Below are positions 28,817 through 37,978 of a stretch of DNA of 55,547 nt, one piece after another (position 1 is the first letter of the stretch; every line of letters begins with the position of its first letter). The notes under the pieces are model-generated. The model searched no databases and was not told the origin of the DNA. It saw only the letters and a list, made by a program, of their open reading frames with translations. This DNA comes from an uncultured bacterium. Its GTDB lineage: Bacteria > Bacillota > Clostridia > Lachnospirales > Lachnospiraceae. The stretch spans positions 1 through 55,547 of the forward strand of contig CAJMPJ010000022.1 in the NCBI GenBank assembly GCA_905215155.1, read 5' to 3'. The position numbers were made by a program, and so were the translations under genes.

Positions 28817-30202
28817 TTACGCCCCAGCCGGTTTCACCAGCTGCCCGTATGCCTTTGCGCTTTCATCTACAATTCCATGTTCCATCAATACACGTCCCCG
28901 TACAATGGTATAAGATAAGCTGCATTTTAACGTTCTTCCATCGTAAGGGATGGCAATGTCCTTTGCCTTGGAATAGCACTTATTTTTATCCACTACCGTT
29001 GTTTCATCCATAGTAAATACCACAAAATCAGCATCAGAGCCGACCCGGATGGCTCCTTTTTGAGGAAACAGCTTAAAGATTTTTGCCGGATTGGTCACAA
29101 GAAGCTCCACCACCCGTTCTATGGTCACCTTTCCTTCTGCTGCCGCATCAAGCATAAGCGGAAGCCGCAGATCAATGCCCGGAAATCCTGCGGGAGCCTT
29201 GAAGATATCCTCATATCCGGTTTCCTTTTCGGATAACAAAAACGGGCTGTGATCGCTTCCGATAAAGTCCACACTTCCATCCTGAATGTATTTCCACAGA
29301 CCTTCCACCAGTTCTTTTTTTCTTAAAGGCGGATTGCATTTTGCAAAGGTACCGAATCGCTCCAGATCATCTTCATCAAGGAATAAATAGTGAGGGCATG
29401 TTTCCAGGTAGACTTCCTGACCGTCGTATTTGGCTTTTCTGATCAGCTCCATGGCCTCTGGTGTGGAGATATGGGCAAATTCGATAATTGCCCCGGTCTC
29501 TCTTGCCAGGCGGAGCATTTTCTCTACACTTTCGATCTCACTGATGGGCGGTCTGCTTAATGCATGGTCCCGTCCGCTGACTTTGCCTTCCTTACGAAGT
29601 CTTTTTATGTTGGCAGAGATCATATCGTTGTTTTCTGCATGGGTGGCACAGATGAGTCCGGTCTTTGCCACCTCCGTAAGACCGATGAGCAGTTCCGCAT
29701 CATTTGCCATGGTGAGTCCGATAAATTCTTTGTCTCTGCCTTCGGGAGCTGCATGAAGAAAGGTTTTATATGCCACGATCCCTTCTTTTGCAAGCTTGGT
29801 GATCTCCTCCGGGAATTGTGCTCCGGCTGCCCCGTAAAAACAGTAATCCACAATGCTCTGGCAGTCTGCCACTTTGATCCGGTTATCCAAAATCTCCTTG
29901 TTATACTGAGGAGGCATGGAAATAGGGTGTTCCATGACGGTGGTCACACCGCCGGCTGCCGCAGCAAGAGACCCCGTATAAAACGTCTCCCGCTCCGATC
30001 TTCCCGGATCTCTGAAATGAACGTGGGTATCAATGGTACCAGGAATCACATACTGTCCCTTTATATCAATTACTTTTTCTGCCTCCGGCATCCACGCCTC
30101 ATCAGAAATAATTACAATTTTTCCATCCTTTACGCCTACGGCAGTTTCCTTAAAACTTCCTTCCACGTACACATTTCCATTTTTTAATACCAGATCCAAC
30201 AT
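28817..30202 (-). CDS. Cyclic amidohydrolase (allantoinase/hydantoinase/dihydroorotase-like)
   Basis: Binuclear metal hydrolase opening a cyclic ureide such as allantoin or a 5-substituted hydantoin. Metal ligands are visible: HVHFRDPG (His60, His62), the lysine to be carboxylated (Lys146 in YKTFLH), His188 (ATHAEN), His244 (FAHIST) and Asp317 (GSDHSP). The 461 residues and GSDHSP motif fit the allantoinase/L-hydantoinase branch better than bacterial PyrC. No pyrimidine genes are near. It follows the racemase gene by 12 bases. Confidence 0.82.
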   Translation of the reverse strand: MLDLVLKNGNVYVEGSFKETAVGVKDGKIVIISDEAWMPEAEKVIDIKGQYVIPGTIDTHVHFRDPGRSERETFYTGSLAAAAGGVTTVMEHPISMPPQYNKEILDNRIKVADCQSIVDYCFYGAAGAQFPEEITKLAKEGIVAYKTFLHAAPEGRDKEFIGLTMANDAELLIGLTEVAKTGLICATHAENNDMISANIKRLRKEGKVSGRDHALSRPPISEIESVEKMLRLARETGAIIEFAHISTPEAMELIRKAKYDGQEVYLETCPHYLFLDEDDLERFGTFAKCNPPLRKKELVEGLWKYIQDGSVDFIGSDHSPFLLSEKETGYEDIFKAPAGFPGIDLRLPLMLDAAAEGKVTIERVVELLVTNPAKIFKLFPQKGAIRVGSDADFVVFTMDETTVVDKNKCYSKAKDIAIPYDGRTLKCSLSYTIVRGRVLMEHGIVDESAKAYGQLVKPAGA

Positions 30203-30214
30203 ATGGATTCCTCC

Positions 30215-30850
30215 TTATTTACACGTTTTATACTTCTGATACATGACCAGTCCCTGGGCCATCATCAGGGCACAGGCTACACCGTCAAATACCGGCACAT
30301 GAAGCTTTTCTTCACAATACTTATCCGCATTGGCATAATTGGCACAACCTAATACGATACAGTCCACATGGGCTTCTTCCACCGCCGCTTTTGCCGCCTG
30401 ATAAATATCTTCTGTCTCATTGGAAGCCGGGACCCGGGTGGCCTGAAACAGGCTTTCACAATGATATTTCCGGGCCAATGCCATTTTTTTTGATATAGAC
30501 TTTACGGATGGGGAAATGACGGCAAAGGAATTTCCTGACATGGAAGCCAGCTTCATGGAAGCCTCTGCAATTCCTACCACAGGCTTTGAAGTGATCTCCT
30601 TTAATAAATCTAAGTTGGGGTCCGAATGACAGGCCACAATAAAGGCATCGTATGCCTCCCCTTCCCGCACCAGGTCCATCATCTCACCGGCACCCAAAGC
30701 AATATCTTTATAGGAAGAAACCAGTTTGGGCGTCTTTTTCAGGCTTTTTACCTCTGCCTCACAGGCTCCGTTTACAAATGCTTCCGCCTTTGTCCGGATG
30801 ATTTCATTGGTTTTTTCATCACTGTTCGGATTGATAATGAGAATTTTCAC
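30215..30850 (-). CDS. Asp/Glu/hydantoin racemase family protein
   Basis: Cofactor-independent racemase with two catalytic cysteines, Cys74 in ACHSDPN and Cys169 in LGCANYA, as in hydantoin and allantoin racemases. At 211 residues it is slightly short for the family (about 220-245). It starts with GTG after AGAAGG. Neighbouring amidohydrolase and carbamoylase genes favour racemisation of a cyclic ureide rather than aspartate or glutamate. Confidence 0.85.
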   Translation of the reverse strand: MKILIINPNSDEKTNEIIRTKAEAFVNGACEAEVKSLKKTPKLVSSYKDIALGAGEMMDLVREGEAYDAFIVACHSDPNLDLLKEITSKPVVGIAEASMKLASMSGNSFAVISPSVKSISKKMALARKYHCESLFQATRVPASNETEDIYQAAKAAVEEAHVDCIVLGCANYANADKYCEEKLHVPVFDGVACALMMAQGLVMYQKYKTCK

Positions 30851-30871
30851 AGTACACCTTCTTTCTCCAGA

Positions 30872-31819
30872 TTATAGGGGAATCTGATTCTTTAAGGGCC
30901 GGCCCGCCTGATAAGCCGCCAGATTTTCTGTTATAAGTTCTTTTAGAAATACCACCCAGCTGTCACCGGCCCCGCTTTTGTGAGAGGTGAGATAGACCCT
31001 GTCCAGCTCCCAAAGCTCTGAATCCTCCGAAAGAGGCTCCTGCTCAAATACATCAAGGGCAGCGTAGAGTTTTTTCTCCTTTATGGCCTCAATGAGGGCC
31101 TGTTCCTCTACAATGGCTCCCCGGGCCACATTGATAAAGATGCAGTCCTTTTTCACCCACCGGAAAAACTCACGGTCAATGAGTCCTTCTGTCTCAGGAT
31201 TGTGAGGAATCGCTATGACCATAACATCACTGTGTTCCGCCAAGGTTTTAAGCCCTTCCCTTCCCGTAAGAAATTCATGGAAAACCAGATTTTTCTTATC
31301 CGTTCTTCCATAAGCCAGCACCTTCATTCCAAAAGCTCCGGCCCGGACCGCGATCTCTCCTGCAATGGAACCGTCCCCCACGATCCCAATGGTCTTTCCA
31401 TAAAGATCCCGATAAATGGTGCTCATCCACTGGTTGCTTCCAAAGGATTCCCATCTATGGTCCTTTCTGGCGGATTCAAACTCTCTCATTCTTCTTGTAA
31501 AGAACAGCATTTTGCTGAATACATCCTCTGCAATGGAAATGCTCATCACATCTCTGGTATTGGTAAGCAATAGGTTTCTTTCCTTCAAACAGTCCACGTC
31601 CACACGGTCATATCCGGCACCTGTGATCTGGACCCACGTTAGATCCGGCAGCTTATCCAGCAAACTTTTTTTTACCAAATAGGGCTGTCCGATGAAAATC
31701 TCAATGCCTTTCATAGAAGCAGGAAGCTTATCAATGTCAGTTTCTTCTATAAAAAGCATATCAGCATGCCACTCTTTGGGAATGATATGCTGATATAAGG
31801 CCATGCACAATGCGTTCAA
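30872..31819 (-). CDS. D-isomer-specific 2-hydroxyacid dehydrogenase (second of two)
   Basis: 315 residues with the GIVGDGSIAGEIA Rossmann loop, catalytic Arg in NVARGAIV, Glu in FEQEPL and His in TSHKSG. It belongs to a different subgroup from the dehydrogenase at 26.6 kb, closer to the GhrA/CtBP-like set, so the two may act on different oxo acids or in different directions. The start is uncertain: TTG at 31819, right after the binding-protein gene, or ATG at 31804. Confidence 0.8.
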   Translation of the reverse strand: MNALCMALYQHIIPKEWHADMLFIEETDIDKLPASMKGIEIFIGQPYLVKKSLLDKLPDLTWVQITGAGYDRVDVDCLKERNLLLTNTRDVMSISIAEDVFSKMLFFTRRMREFESARKDHRWESFGSNQWMSTIYRDLYGKTIGIVGDGSIAGEIAVRAGAFGMKVLAYGRTDKKNLVFHEFLTGREGLKTLAEHSDVMVIAIPHNPETEGLIDREFFRWVKKDCIFINVARGAIVEEQALIEAIKEKKLYAALDVFEQEPLSEDSELWELDRVYLTSHKSGAGDSWVVFLKELITENLAAYQAGRPLKNQIPL

Positions 31820-31822
31820 CGG

Positions 31823-32755
31823 TTAGCTGCCCACCTGCATCTCTGCCGCAATTTCTGTATACTCATCAATCCACTGATCAATATTGCCGGCTTCCTTTTG
31901 TTCGGCAATGGCTGCATTGACAATTGCTTTTAAGTCTTCATTTCCTTTTTGCATGGCAACGGCCTTGTCCACTGGTGCAAGCTCTTCATCAGAGATCTCA
32001 AATGCGTGGAGGGAAGGATCGTTAAATATATAACGTTTCGCCACGATATTATCAATAACGATGGCCTCTACCTTTCCTGCCTTTAACTGTAAAATAGCAT
32101 CGGAGGTGGTTGGCAGAGATACCACGCTGGTGCTTAAATCATTGGCTCTCTTTTCCTGGGAAGAACCGGTATTGGCGGCCAGGGCTTTGTCTTTAAAATC
32201 TGCAAGTGTGGAATATCCGGCCTTTTTCTCATCTAATACCAGCAGACAGTCCTTGGTATTTAAATAAGTATCGGAGAAATCCATGATCTGTTTTCGTTCT
32301 TCCGTAACCGTACAGGCCGAACATACCAGATCAATGGTTCCAGATGCCAAAGAGGAAAGCACCGCACTGAAATCCATACTTTCAAACTGCAGCTTGATTT
32401 CTTTTCCAAGAACCTGAGACAGCTTGGCGGCAATGGCGGTTGCCATTTCCTTTTCCACCCCAATGGCTTCATTGGTCTGAGGGTCCTTAAAACCAAAGGG
32501 CGGATAGGTGGAGTCATTTCCTACAATCAGGGTTCCTCTGTCATTGATCTTTTTTAACACCGGTGAAAGATTGTTTAAGTCCACCCCTTCCAGAGCCACA
32601 GGACTTAAAGCTTTCGTTTCTTCCGATGCGGCTGCCCCTTGTGGCGTTGTTTCCGGGGCTTTCCTTGTGGCTTCTGTCCCGCCCCCGGAGCACCCGGTCA
32701 CAGATACCATAAGGGTTATGCCTGCCAACAGGGCTGCTGCAATTCTTTTTTTCAT
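31823..32755 (-). CDS. Family 3 substrate-binding lipoprotein of a polar amino acid ABC importer
   Basis: A lipoprotein signal with the lipobox VTGC gives Cys22 as the lipidated residue. A Ser/Thr/Ala-rich linker and a type 3 (glutamine/cystine-type) binding domain follow, beginning near RGTLIVGNDSTYPPFGF. Ligand is unknown; in this operon an N-carbamoyl amino acid, a hydantoin or an amino acid are the candidates. The AAGGAGG site is good. Confidence 0.88.
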   Translation of the reverse strand: MKKRIAAALLAGITLMVSVTGCSGGGTEATRKAPETTPQGAAASEETKALSPVALEGVDLNNLSPVLKKINDRGTLIVGNDSTYPPFGFKDPQTNEAIGVEKEMATAIAAKLSQVLGKEIKLQFESMDFSAVLSSLASGTIDLVCSACTVTEERKQIMDFSDTYLNTKDCLLVLDEKKAGYSTLADFKDKALAANTGSSQEKRANDLSTSVVSLPTTSDAILQLKAGKVEAIVIDNIVAKRYIFNDPSLHAFEISDEELAPVDKAVAMQKGNEDLKAIVNAAIAEQKEAGNIDQWIDEYTEIAAEMQVGS

Positions 32756-32800
32756 ATTTTTTTTCCTCCTTGTGTTTTATGTTTCATAAAATTCCGTCTG

Positions 32801-33493
32801 TTAATTGGCGGAACTTCGGTTAAACCTTTTTTCAACGTTTCTCACCAACGAAGAGGTGGAGAAGGTCAGTACCAGATATAACACCGCGACGATCACCAGA
32901 GGGGCAAAGGGGCGGAAGCTGTTTCCCCGGATCACATTTGCCGTATACATTAAATCGGCAAGTCCGATGATGGAGACCTGGGAAGAGGTCTTGATCAAGT
33001 TTACAAATTCATTTCCCAGAGCCGGAAGTATGTTTTTGATGGCCTGAGGCATGATGATAAATCTCATGACATCCGGTTTTTCCAGACCCAGAGACAACGC
33101 CGCTTCTCTTTGCCCTTTGTCGATGGACTGGATTCCGCTCCGCACGATTTCGCTGACGTAAGCAGAGCTGTTGATGGTCAGGGCCAGGATTCCGCAGACC
33201 AGCTTGTCCACGCTGAATCCCAGAAAAGTGATGCTTGGAATATGAAGTCCCATGAGAGGAAGCCCGTAATAAACCATAGCGATCTGCAAAAGCACCGGTG
33301 TTCCCCGTATAATTTCCACATAAACGGTTCCAATGGTATTGATCACTTTATTCTTACTGATTTTCATAAAACAGACCAGGGTCCCGAATATAAATCCCAG
33401 AAGTACGGACAATACGGAAACAATAATGGTCACCCGGACTCCGATCCAGATCATATTTCTATATTGATAAGCTAAATTCACCAAACTTTCCAT
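32801..33493 (-). CDS. Polar amino acid ABC transporter permease
   Basis: 230 residues, about five helices, with the conserved EAALSLGLEKPDVMRFIIMPQAIK coupling loop of HisM/GlnP-type permeases. The family forms homo- or heterodimers; only one permease gene is present, so a homodimer is expected. It is between the ATPase and binding-protein genes. Confidence 0.9.
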   Translation of the reverse strand: MESLVNLAYQYRNMIWIGVRVTIIVSVLSVLLGFIFGTLVCFMKISKNKVINTIGTVYVEIIRGTPVLLQIAMVYYGLPLMGLHIPSITFLGFSVDKLVCGILALTINSSAYVSEIVRSGIQSIDKGQREAALSLGLEKPDVMRFIIMPQAIKNILPALGNEFVNLIKTSSQVSIIGLADLMYTANVIRGNSFRPFAPLVIVAVLYLVLTFSTSSLVRNVEKRFNRSSAN

Positions 33494-33502
33494 GATTTTC
33501 TC

Positions 33503-34288
33503 CTATAAGACCTTTGATAAAAAACTGTTGACGCGTTCATTGCCGCAGCTGCCAAACATCTGCTCCGGTGTTCCGTTAAACTGGATCTGGCCTTCGTCCA
33601 TGAACACGATCCTTGATGCCACCTCTCTGGCAAATCCCATCTCGTGGGTCACGATGACCATGGTCATGCCCGACTGTGCCATTTCCTTCATAACACCAAG
33701 CACTTCTCCCACCATCTCCGGGTCCAGAGCCGAAGTAGGTTCATCAAAAAGCATCACATCCGGATTCATGGCAAGCGCCCTTGCAATTGCAATTCTCTGC
33801 TTTTGACCTCCGGATAACTTCTGCGGATATACCTCTCTCTTATCCAGAAGACCGACCTTTGCAAGAAGCCCTTCTGCCTGTGCATTGGCTTCTACGTCTG
33901 ATAACTTTTTTACCCGTTTGGTGGCCAGCGTGATGTTTTCAAGGGTGGTCATATTGGGAAATAAGTTGAAATGCTGAAACACCATCCCTACTCTGGCCCT
34001 TAAATGGCTGGTCTTTACCGTAGCATCCGAGGTGGGAACTCCCTTATAGAAGATCTCCCCTTCATCAATCTTCTCCAATTTATTGAAACAGCGCAGAAGC
34101 GTACTCTTTCCAGATCCGGAAGGTCCGATGATGACCACCACTTCTCCCTTTTTGACCGCCAAATCCACACCCTTTAATACCTCCAGATGCTTAAAACGTT
34201 TATGGATCCGGTCCGCACGGAGAATGAACTCCTTTTCCGGATTAAACGTTTGATCCGCCTCCATGATTCCCATTCTTTTCTCTCCCAT
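33503..34288 (-). CDS. Polar amino acid ABC transporter ATP-binding protein
   Basis: Walker [10 protein letters not shown], signature [15 protein letters not shown] and Walker [13 protein letters not shown] are all intact. The 261 residues match GlnQ-type ATPases. The ATG follows AAGGAC. It is the second gene of the operon, 20 bases after the carbamoylase gene. Confidence 0.92.
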   Translation of the reverse strand: MGEKRMGIMEADQTFNPEKEFILRADRIHKRFKHLEVLKGVDLAVKKGEVVVIIGPSGSGKSTLLRCFNKLEKIDEGEIFYKGVPTSDATVKTSHLRARVGMVFQHFNLFPNMTTLENITLATKRVKKLSDVEANAQAEGLLAKVGLLDKREVYPQKLSGGQKQRIAIARALAMNPDVMLFDEPTSALDPEMVGEVLGVMKEMAQSGMTMVIVTHEMGFAREVASRIVFMDEGQIQFNGTPEQMFGSCGNERVNSFLSKVL

Positions 34289-34308
34289 ATTGCCCGTCCT
34301 TTCCTCTA

Positions 34309-35505
34309 TTAAATGTGAAGTTTATCCACCGCTTTTACCGTTTCACATAAAAGCCGGATTCCGGTCATGACCTGACTCCATTTTGTATACTCTGCACCGT
34401 TATGACTGATGCCGTCTTTGCTTGGGACAAAGATCATGCCAATCGGCATGTTATATGCCATGGCCACGGAATCGTGTGTGGCTCCGCTCGGCATCACCCG
34501 ATGGGGGATATGTTTTTCCCGGCATAGCGTTTCCATAATTTCCATAATTCTTTTATCACAGGCTTGGGGCGTTTTTTCCACCAGCTTTTCAAAGGTAAAG
34601 GAAATGGGTTCCAGCTCCTGTGCCAGATTTTTTAAATCTTCAAAAAAACGTTCCAGCAGCTCTCTGTCCAGATTCCTGATTTCCAGAACCGCTTCTGCCT
34701 TCCCCGGTATGACCGCTACCGCATGGGGGGTCACCTCCACCTTTCCAAACGTGGCTGCCATATGGTTCCCGTAATCTCTTGCCAGCCGGTCTGTCTTCAC
34801 CATAAGCTTTGCCAGTCCGATCATGGCATCCTTTCTGTGTTCCATCCGGGTGGTGCCTGCGTGATTGCTCTGCCCCCATGCAGTGACCTTATACCGGACA
34901 AGCCCCACGATTCCGTTTACGATTCCAATCTCTTCTCCCGCCTGCCAAAGGGTATTGCCCTGTTCAATATGCAGCTCCAGGAAACAGCTTTTATCTTTCG
35001 TATCCATTTTGGAATGAAGTAAATCATCTTTTGTAAGGCCGAATGCCTTCGCCTTTTTAAGATATGCTTCCTCCTCTGCCGGGACCAGACCCATGGCACA
35101 GCGGCTTCCAAAGGTTCCTCCAAGGTCGTTTCCCTCTTCTCCATTAAATGCAATAATCTCCAAATGATGATTGAGCTTATAACCACTCTCTCCCAATTCC
35201 CTGGCAGCTTCCACTCCTGCAATGATACCTAACAGCCCGTCGTATGCTCCCCCCTGGATCACCGTATCCAGATGGGAGCCAATGAGAATGGTTTTGGCAT
35301 CCGGATTCTCTGACCGAAGGACTCCGTGTAAATTGCCAACCGGATCAATGGCAGTTGTAAGACCTGCTTCCTCCATATATGTTCTGGTCCGGTTTTGTGC
35401 TTCTTCATACTCTTTTGAGAAAAGAAGCCTTGTGATTGATCCGTCTTCATTCCTTCCAATGTCTGCAATACCAAAAAAGTTTTCCCTGATTTTATCTGAA
35501 TCCAC
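34309..35505 (-). CDS. M20-family amidohydrolase (N-carbamoyl-L-amino acid hydrolase or allantoate amidohydrolase)
   Basis: Zinc or manganese hydrolase of the HyuC/AllC group. Ligands visible from the GTG start: His78 (GSHLDTV), Asp89 (YDGLLG), Glu123/Glu124 (NGEEGN), His179 (ELHIEQG) and a C-terminal His near ISHNGAE. It cuts a ureido group to ammonia, CO2 and the free amino acid, or converts allantoate. The GTG at 35505 (398 residues) is used because the in-frame ATG at 35613 overlaps the -10 box of the promoter. First gene of the ten-gene operon. Confidence 0.83.
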   Translation of the reverse strand: MDSDKIRENFFGIADIGRNEDGSITRLLFSKEYEEAQNRTRTYMEEAGLTTAIDPVGNLHGVLRSENPDAKTILIGSHLDTVIQGGAYDGLLGIIAGVEAARELGESGYKLNHHLEIIAFNGEEGNDLGGTFGSRCAMGLVPAEEEAYLKKAKAFGLTKDDLLHSKMDTKDKSCFLELHIEQGNTLWQAGEEIGIVNGIVGLVRYKVTAWGQSNHAGTTRMEHRKDAMIGLAKLMVKTDRLARDYGNHMAATFGKVEVTPHAVAVIPGKAEAVLEIRNLDRELLERFFEDLKNLAQELEPISFTFEKLVEKTPQACDKRIMEIMETLCREKHIPHRVMPSGATHDSVAMAYNMPIGMIFVPSKDGISHNGAEYTKWSQVMTGIRLLCETVKAVDKLHI

Positions 35506-35539
35506 GCTTCTTCTTTCCTCCCTTTTCTTTAAACGAAAA

Positions 35540-35574
35540 GAAGGCGCTCCCCCTTTTTTTAGAGGAACGCCTTC
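35540..35574 (-). promoter_or_regulatory. Terminator-like hairpin in the leader of the hydantoin-type operon
   Basis: A ~13-base stem with two wobble pairs (GAAGGCG arms outermost) lies between the promoter and the GTG start, followed by TTTTCGTTT. It is placed where an attenuator would be. No known riboswitch class was recognised, and the U-run is broken. Confidence 0.5.
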
Positions 35575-35611
35575 GTTCAAAGTAATCTGTCTGCTTGTTT
35601 TGCTTTGCATC

Positions 35612-35640
35612 ATAATACGTTACCAGACCACCATTGTCAA
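35612..35640 (-). promoter_or_regulatory. Sigma-A promoter of the hydantoin-type operon
   Basis: TTGACA (35635-35640) and TATTAT (35612-35617) are 17 bases apart on the minus strand. This is the only good promoter seen for the following ten genes. Confidence 0.8.
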
Positions 35641-35657
35641 TACATAAAAGTTAAATT

Positions 35658-35795
35658 TTATCATTATTAGCTAAAACCTTTCTTTTTTTATTTATAAATG
35701 ATAAAAATATTGTTTAATTTTGCTTATGGATATTTTTCCTTCGGTGAGTTATCATTTAACGATAAATACATAAAGTTATTATCACTTATAGATAA
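35658..35795. promoter_or_regulatory. Four palindromic 17-bp boxes in two pairs, each 30 bp apart (candidate operators)
   Basis: Boxes start at 35658 (TTATCATTATTAGCTAA), 35688 (TTATTTATAAATGATAA), 35749 (TTATCATTTAACGATAA) and 35779 (TTATCACTTATAGATAA). A degenerate fifth copy may lie near 35717. The shared form is TTATC-N7-GATAA. Spacing of 30, 61 and 30 bases keeps them on roughly one face of the helix. They fill the space between the operon promoter and the AEC ribosome site. The IclR-family protein is the likeliest binder, by inference. Confidence 0.6.
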
Positions 35796-35815
35796 ATAAT
35801 AGGAGGACTGGTGGA

Positions 35816-36730
35816 ATGTTTGGGAATTTACTGGATATGCAGATTATGATTTTTTTGCTCATTGCCACAGGATATTTGCTTTGTAAGCTCGGGGTCATAG
35901 ACTCTGAAATAAGAAAAGGCCTGACCGCACTGGTTGTCAATGTGGTCCTGCCCTGCAACATCATCTATTCGTTTTTTATTGAGATGAATCTGGATATTTT
36001 AAAATCCTGTTTTTCCATACTGGCTATTTCTTTCGGCATCCAGATCACCTGTCTGTTTGGAAGCAATTACTTATACCGGAACCACACATCCTCCAGACAA
36101 AAAGTGTTAAAATATGCCACCATCTGCTCCAATGCCGGTTTTATCGGCAATCCTTTGGTGGAACAAATCTATGGAAGCCAGGGACTGCTCTATGCGTCCA
36201 TTTATTTAATCCCGCAGCGAATCTTTATGTGGTCCGCAGGCATCTCCTGCTTCACACCAGCCAAAGGAAAAGAAGTCATAAAAAAGGTCCTGACTCACCC
36301 CTGCATCATCGCAGTTATCATTGGTTTTCTCATCATGGTGCTCCAGCTCCCGGTACCCGCTTTTGCCAAAAAGACCATTCTATCTTTCAGCAGCTGTACC
36401 ACCGCCCTGTCCATGCTCATCATCGGAGGAATTCTGGCTGAAGTGGACCTAAAAACAGTATGCAGCAAACTCACTCTTTTCTACAGCTTCATCAGACTGA
36501 TCGCCATACCTGCCATTGTTCTCCTTTTATGCTGGGTTCTCCAGCTGGATCAGCTGGTGACTTCCGTGGCCGTGGTTTTATCCGGGATGCCTGCCGGAAC
36601 CACCACGGCCATACTCGCTGCCAAATACAGCGGAGATGAGAAGTTTGCTGCTTCCTGTGTATTTTTATCTACGGTTTTATCTCTTTTATCCATTCCATTT
36701 TTCTGTGTGCTGATAGAAATGGTTTTATGA
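35816..36730 (+). CDS. AEC-family transporter (auxin efflux carrier/malonate-type)
   Basis: 304 residues with about ten membrane helices and the family pattern of a first half ending in FIGNPL and a second half with MPAGTTTAI. Members carry organic acids such as malonate, malate or 2-hydroxyacids. Divergent from the hydantoin-type operon across a box-filled control region, so it probably exports an organic acid product or imports a related substrate. AGGAGG lies nine bases before the ATG. Its stop overlaps the convergent hydrogenase-like gene by six bases. Confidence 0.82.
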   Translation: MFGNLLDMQIMIFLLIATGYLLCKLGVIDSEIRKGLTALVVNVVLPCNIIYSFFIEMNLDILKSCFSILAISFGIQITCLFGSNYLYRNHTSSRQKVLKYATICSNAGFIGNPLVEQIYGSQGLLYASIYLIPQRIFMWSAGISCFTPAKGKEVIKKVLTHPCIIAVIIGFLIMVLQLPVPAFAKKTILSFSSCTTALSMLIIGGILAEVDLKTVCSKLTLFYSFIRLIAIPAIVLLLCWVLQLDQLVTSVAVVLSGMPAGTTTAILAAKYSGDEKFAASCVFLSTVLSLLSIPFFCVLIEMVL

Positions 36731-37978
36731 TTTTCCAGCAATGTCCCGGCTGAATAAATCCGTTTCTTCTAAAAGACTTTCAATGGTATCCAGATTCAAA
36801 CGGTGCAAAAGCTCAATGACATATGGGTTTTCTGCCGGATGCTGATACGTGGCATTCTCTCCGTAATGATTGACTAATTCGGTTCCCTGCTCGGCTCCTA
36901 AGATGGCTCTCGGACCGCCTACACAGCCGCCCACACATCCCATACCTTCATAGAAATTTGCTTCAATCTTACCGTCCATGATGTCCTGAATCATCCTTTT
37001 GCAGGCTGGTACCCCATCGGCCTTTTTGGTGATGATCTCTGTCTCCCTGTTGGGATTGATGGCTTTCAACGTAAGCTCTACTGCCTCGCTGACTCCGCCC
37101 TTTCTGGCGTAGATCCTGCCTGCCCTGGAGGAATGGTCCTTTTCACTCTCTTCCATGGAAGCCGGGTCGATTCCCAGGGCCTCAAAGATATTTTGTACCT
37201 CCTGGAAGGTAAGTACATAGTCAACAGCTCCAGCCAGATCCTTTTCCCTTGCCTCCGCTTTCTTTGCAAGACAGGGACCGATAAATACGGTCATAGCATC
37301 GGGATGGAGTGCTTTTATCACTCTGCCACAGGCCACCATCGGAGAAACAGACCCCGGCACATGGGGAAGGAGCTGATGATAAACCTTGCGGATCATGCCG
37401 ATCCACATGGGGCAGCAGCAGCTGGTCAGCTGAAAGTCACTGGCATCATTAATGTTCTTGTCAAATTCCAGGGCTTCCTTCAGGGTAAGGATATCGGCAA
37501 ATAAAGCCACTTCCAGCATTCCGTCAAAGCCCACTTCCTTCAGCGCCGTCCTCAGCTTTCCAGGCGTCACCTCTTTGGAAAACTGTCCCAGAAATGCAGG
37601 TGCGATCATGGCATAAACCAAGCCTTTGGAGCTGCGGATGGCCTTCAAAGCCGGAATAATGTCTGTGGTTGCAGTCAGTTTCTCCTTGGCACACCCGTCA
37701 ATACACTTTTCACACCCAAAGCAAAGATCCGGATCCACAAGAATCCCATCTTCTCCCATACTCAATGCTCCAAATGGACAGCGGTCCAGACACTCGCTCT
37801 TTTTTTCTTTGGAGCAGGTGCATTTCCCTGTGCGGATTACCAACGGGTGCTTCTTTGGATTTAAAAGACAATCCAGATGATAGGGATCGTAATTACCGGC
37901 CTTGGGTGCCGTCTTATCCGAATCCTGATTGAGTACTGATCTGACTGTACTTTCATACAACTCTTTAAATGTCTGCAT
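36725..37978 (-). CDS. [FeFe]-hydrogenase-like protein, probably group B
   Basis: N-terminal cysteine sets (C53, C55, C63, C67 and C86, C89, C92, C96) form two [4Fe-4S] sites. The three H-cluster motifs follow: TSCCCPMW (185-192), GPCLAKK (234-240) and EGMGCVGGCVGG (344-355). The extra Cys in the first motif and the GGP ending of the third differ from catalytic group A enzymes and fit the poorly characterised group B. No diaphorase subunits or maturases are adjacent. It is monocistronic as far as seen, with a GGGAGG ribosome site. H2 production or sensing are both possible. Confidence 0.8.
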   Translation of the reverse strand: MQTFKELYESTVRSVLNQDSDKTAPKAGNYDPYHLDCLLNPKKHPLVIRTGKCTCSKEKKSECLDRCPFGALSMGEDGILVDPDLCFGCEKCIDGCAKEKLTATTDIIPALKAIRSSKGLVYAMIAPAFLGQFSKEVTPGKLRTALKEVGFDGMLEVALFADILTLKEALEFDKNINDASDFQLTSCCCPMWIGMIRKVYHQLLPHVPGSVSPMVACGRVIKALHPDAMTVFIGPCLAKKAEAREKDLAGAVDYVLTFQEVQNIFEALGIDPASMEESEKDHSSRAGRIYARKGGVSEAVELTLKAINPNRETEIITKKADGVPACKRMIQDIMDGKIEANFYEGMGCVGGCVGGPRAILGAEQGTELVNHYGENATYQHPAENPYVIELLHRLNLDTIESLLEETDLFSRDIAGKS

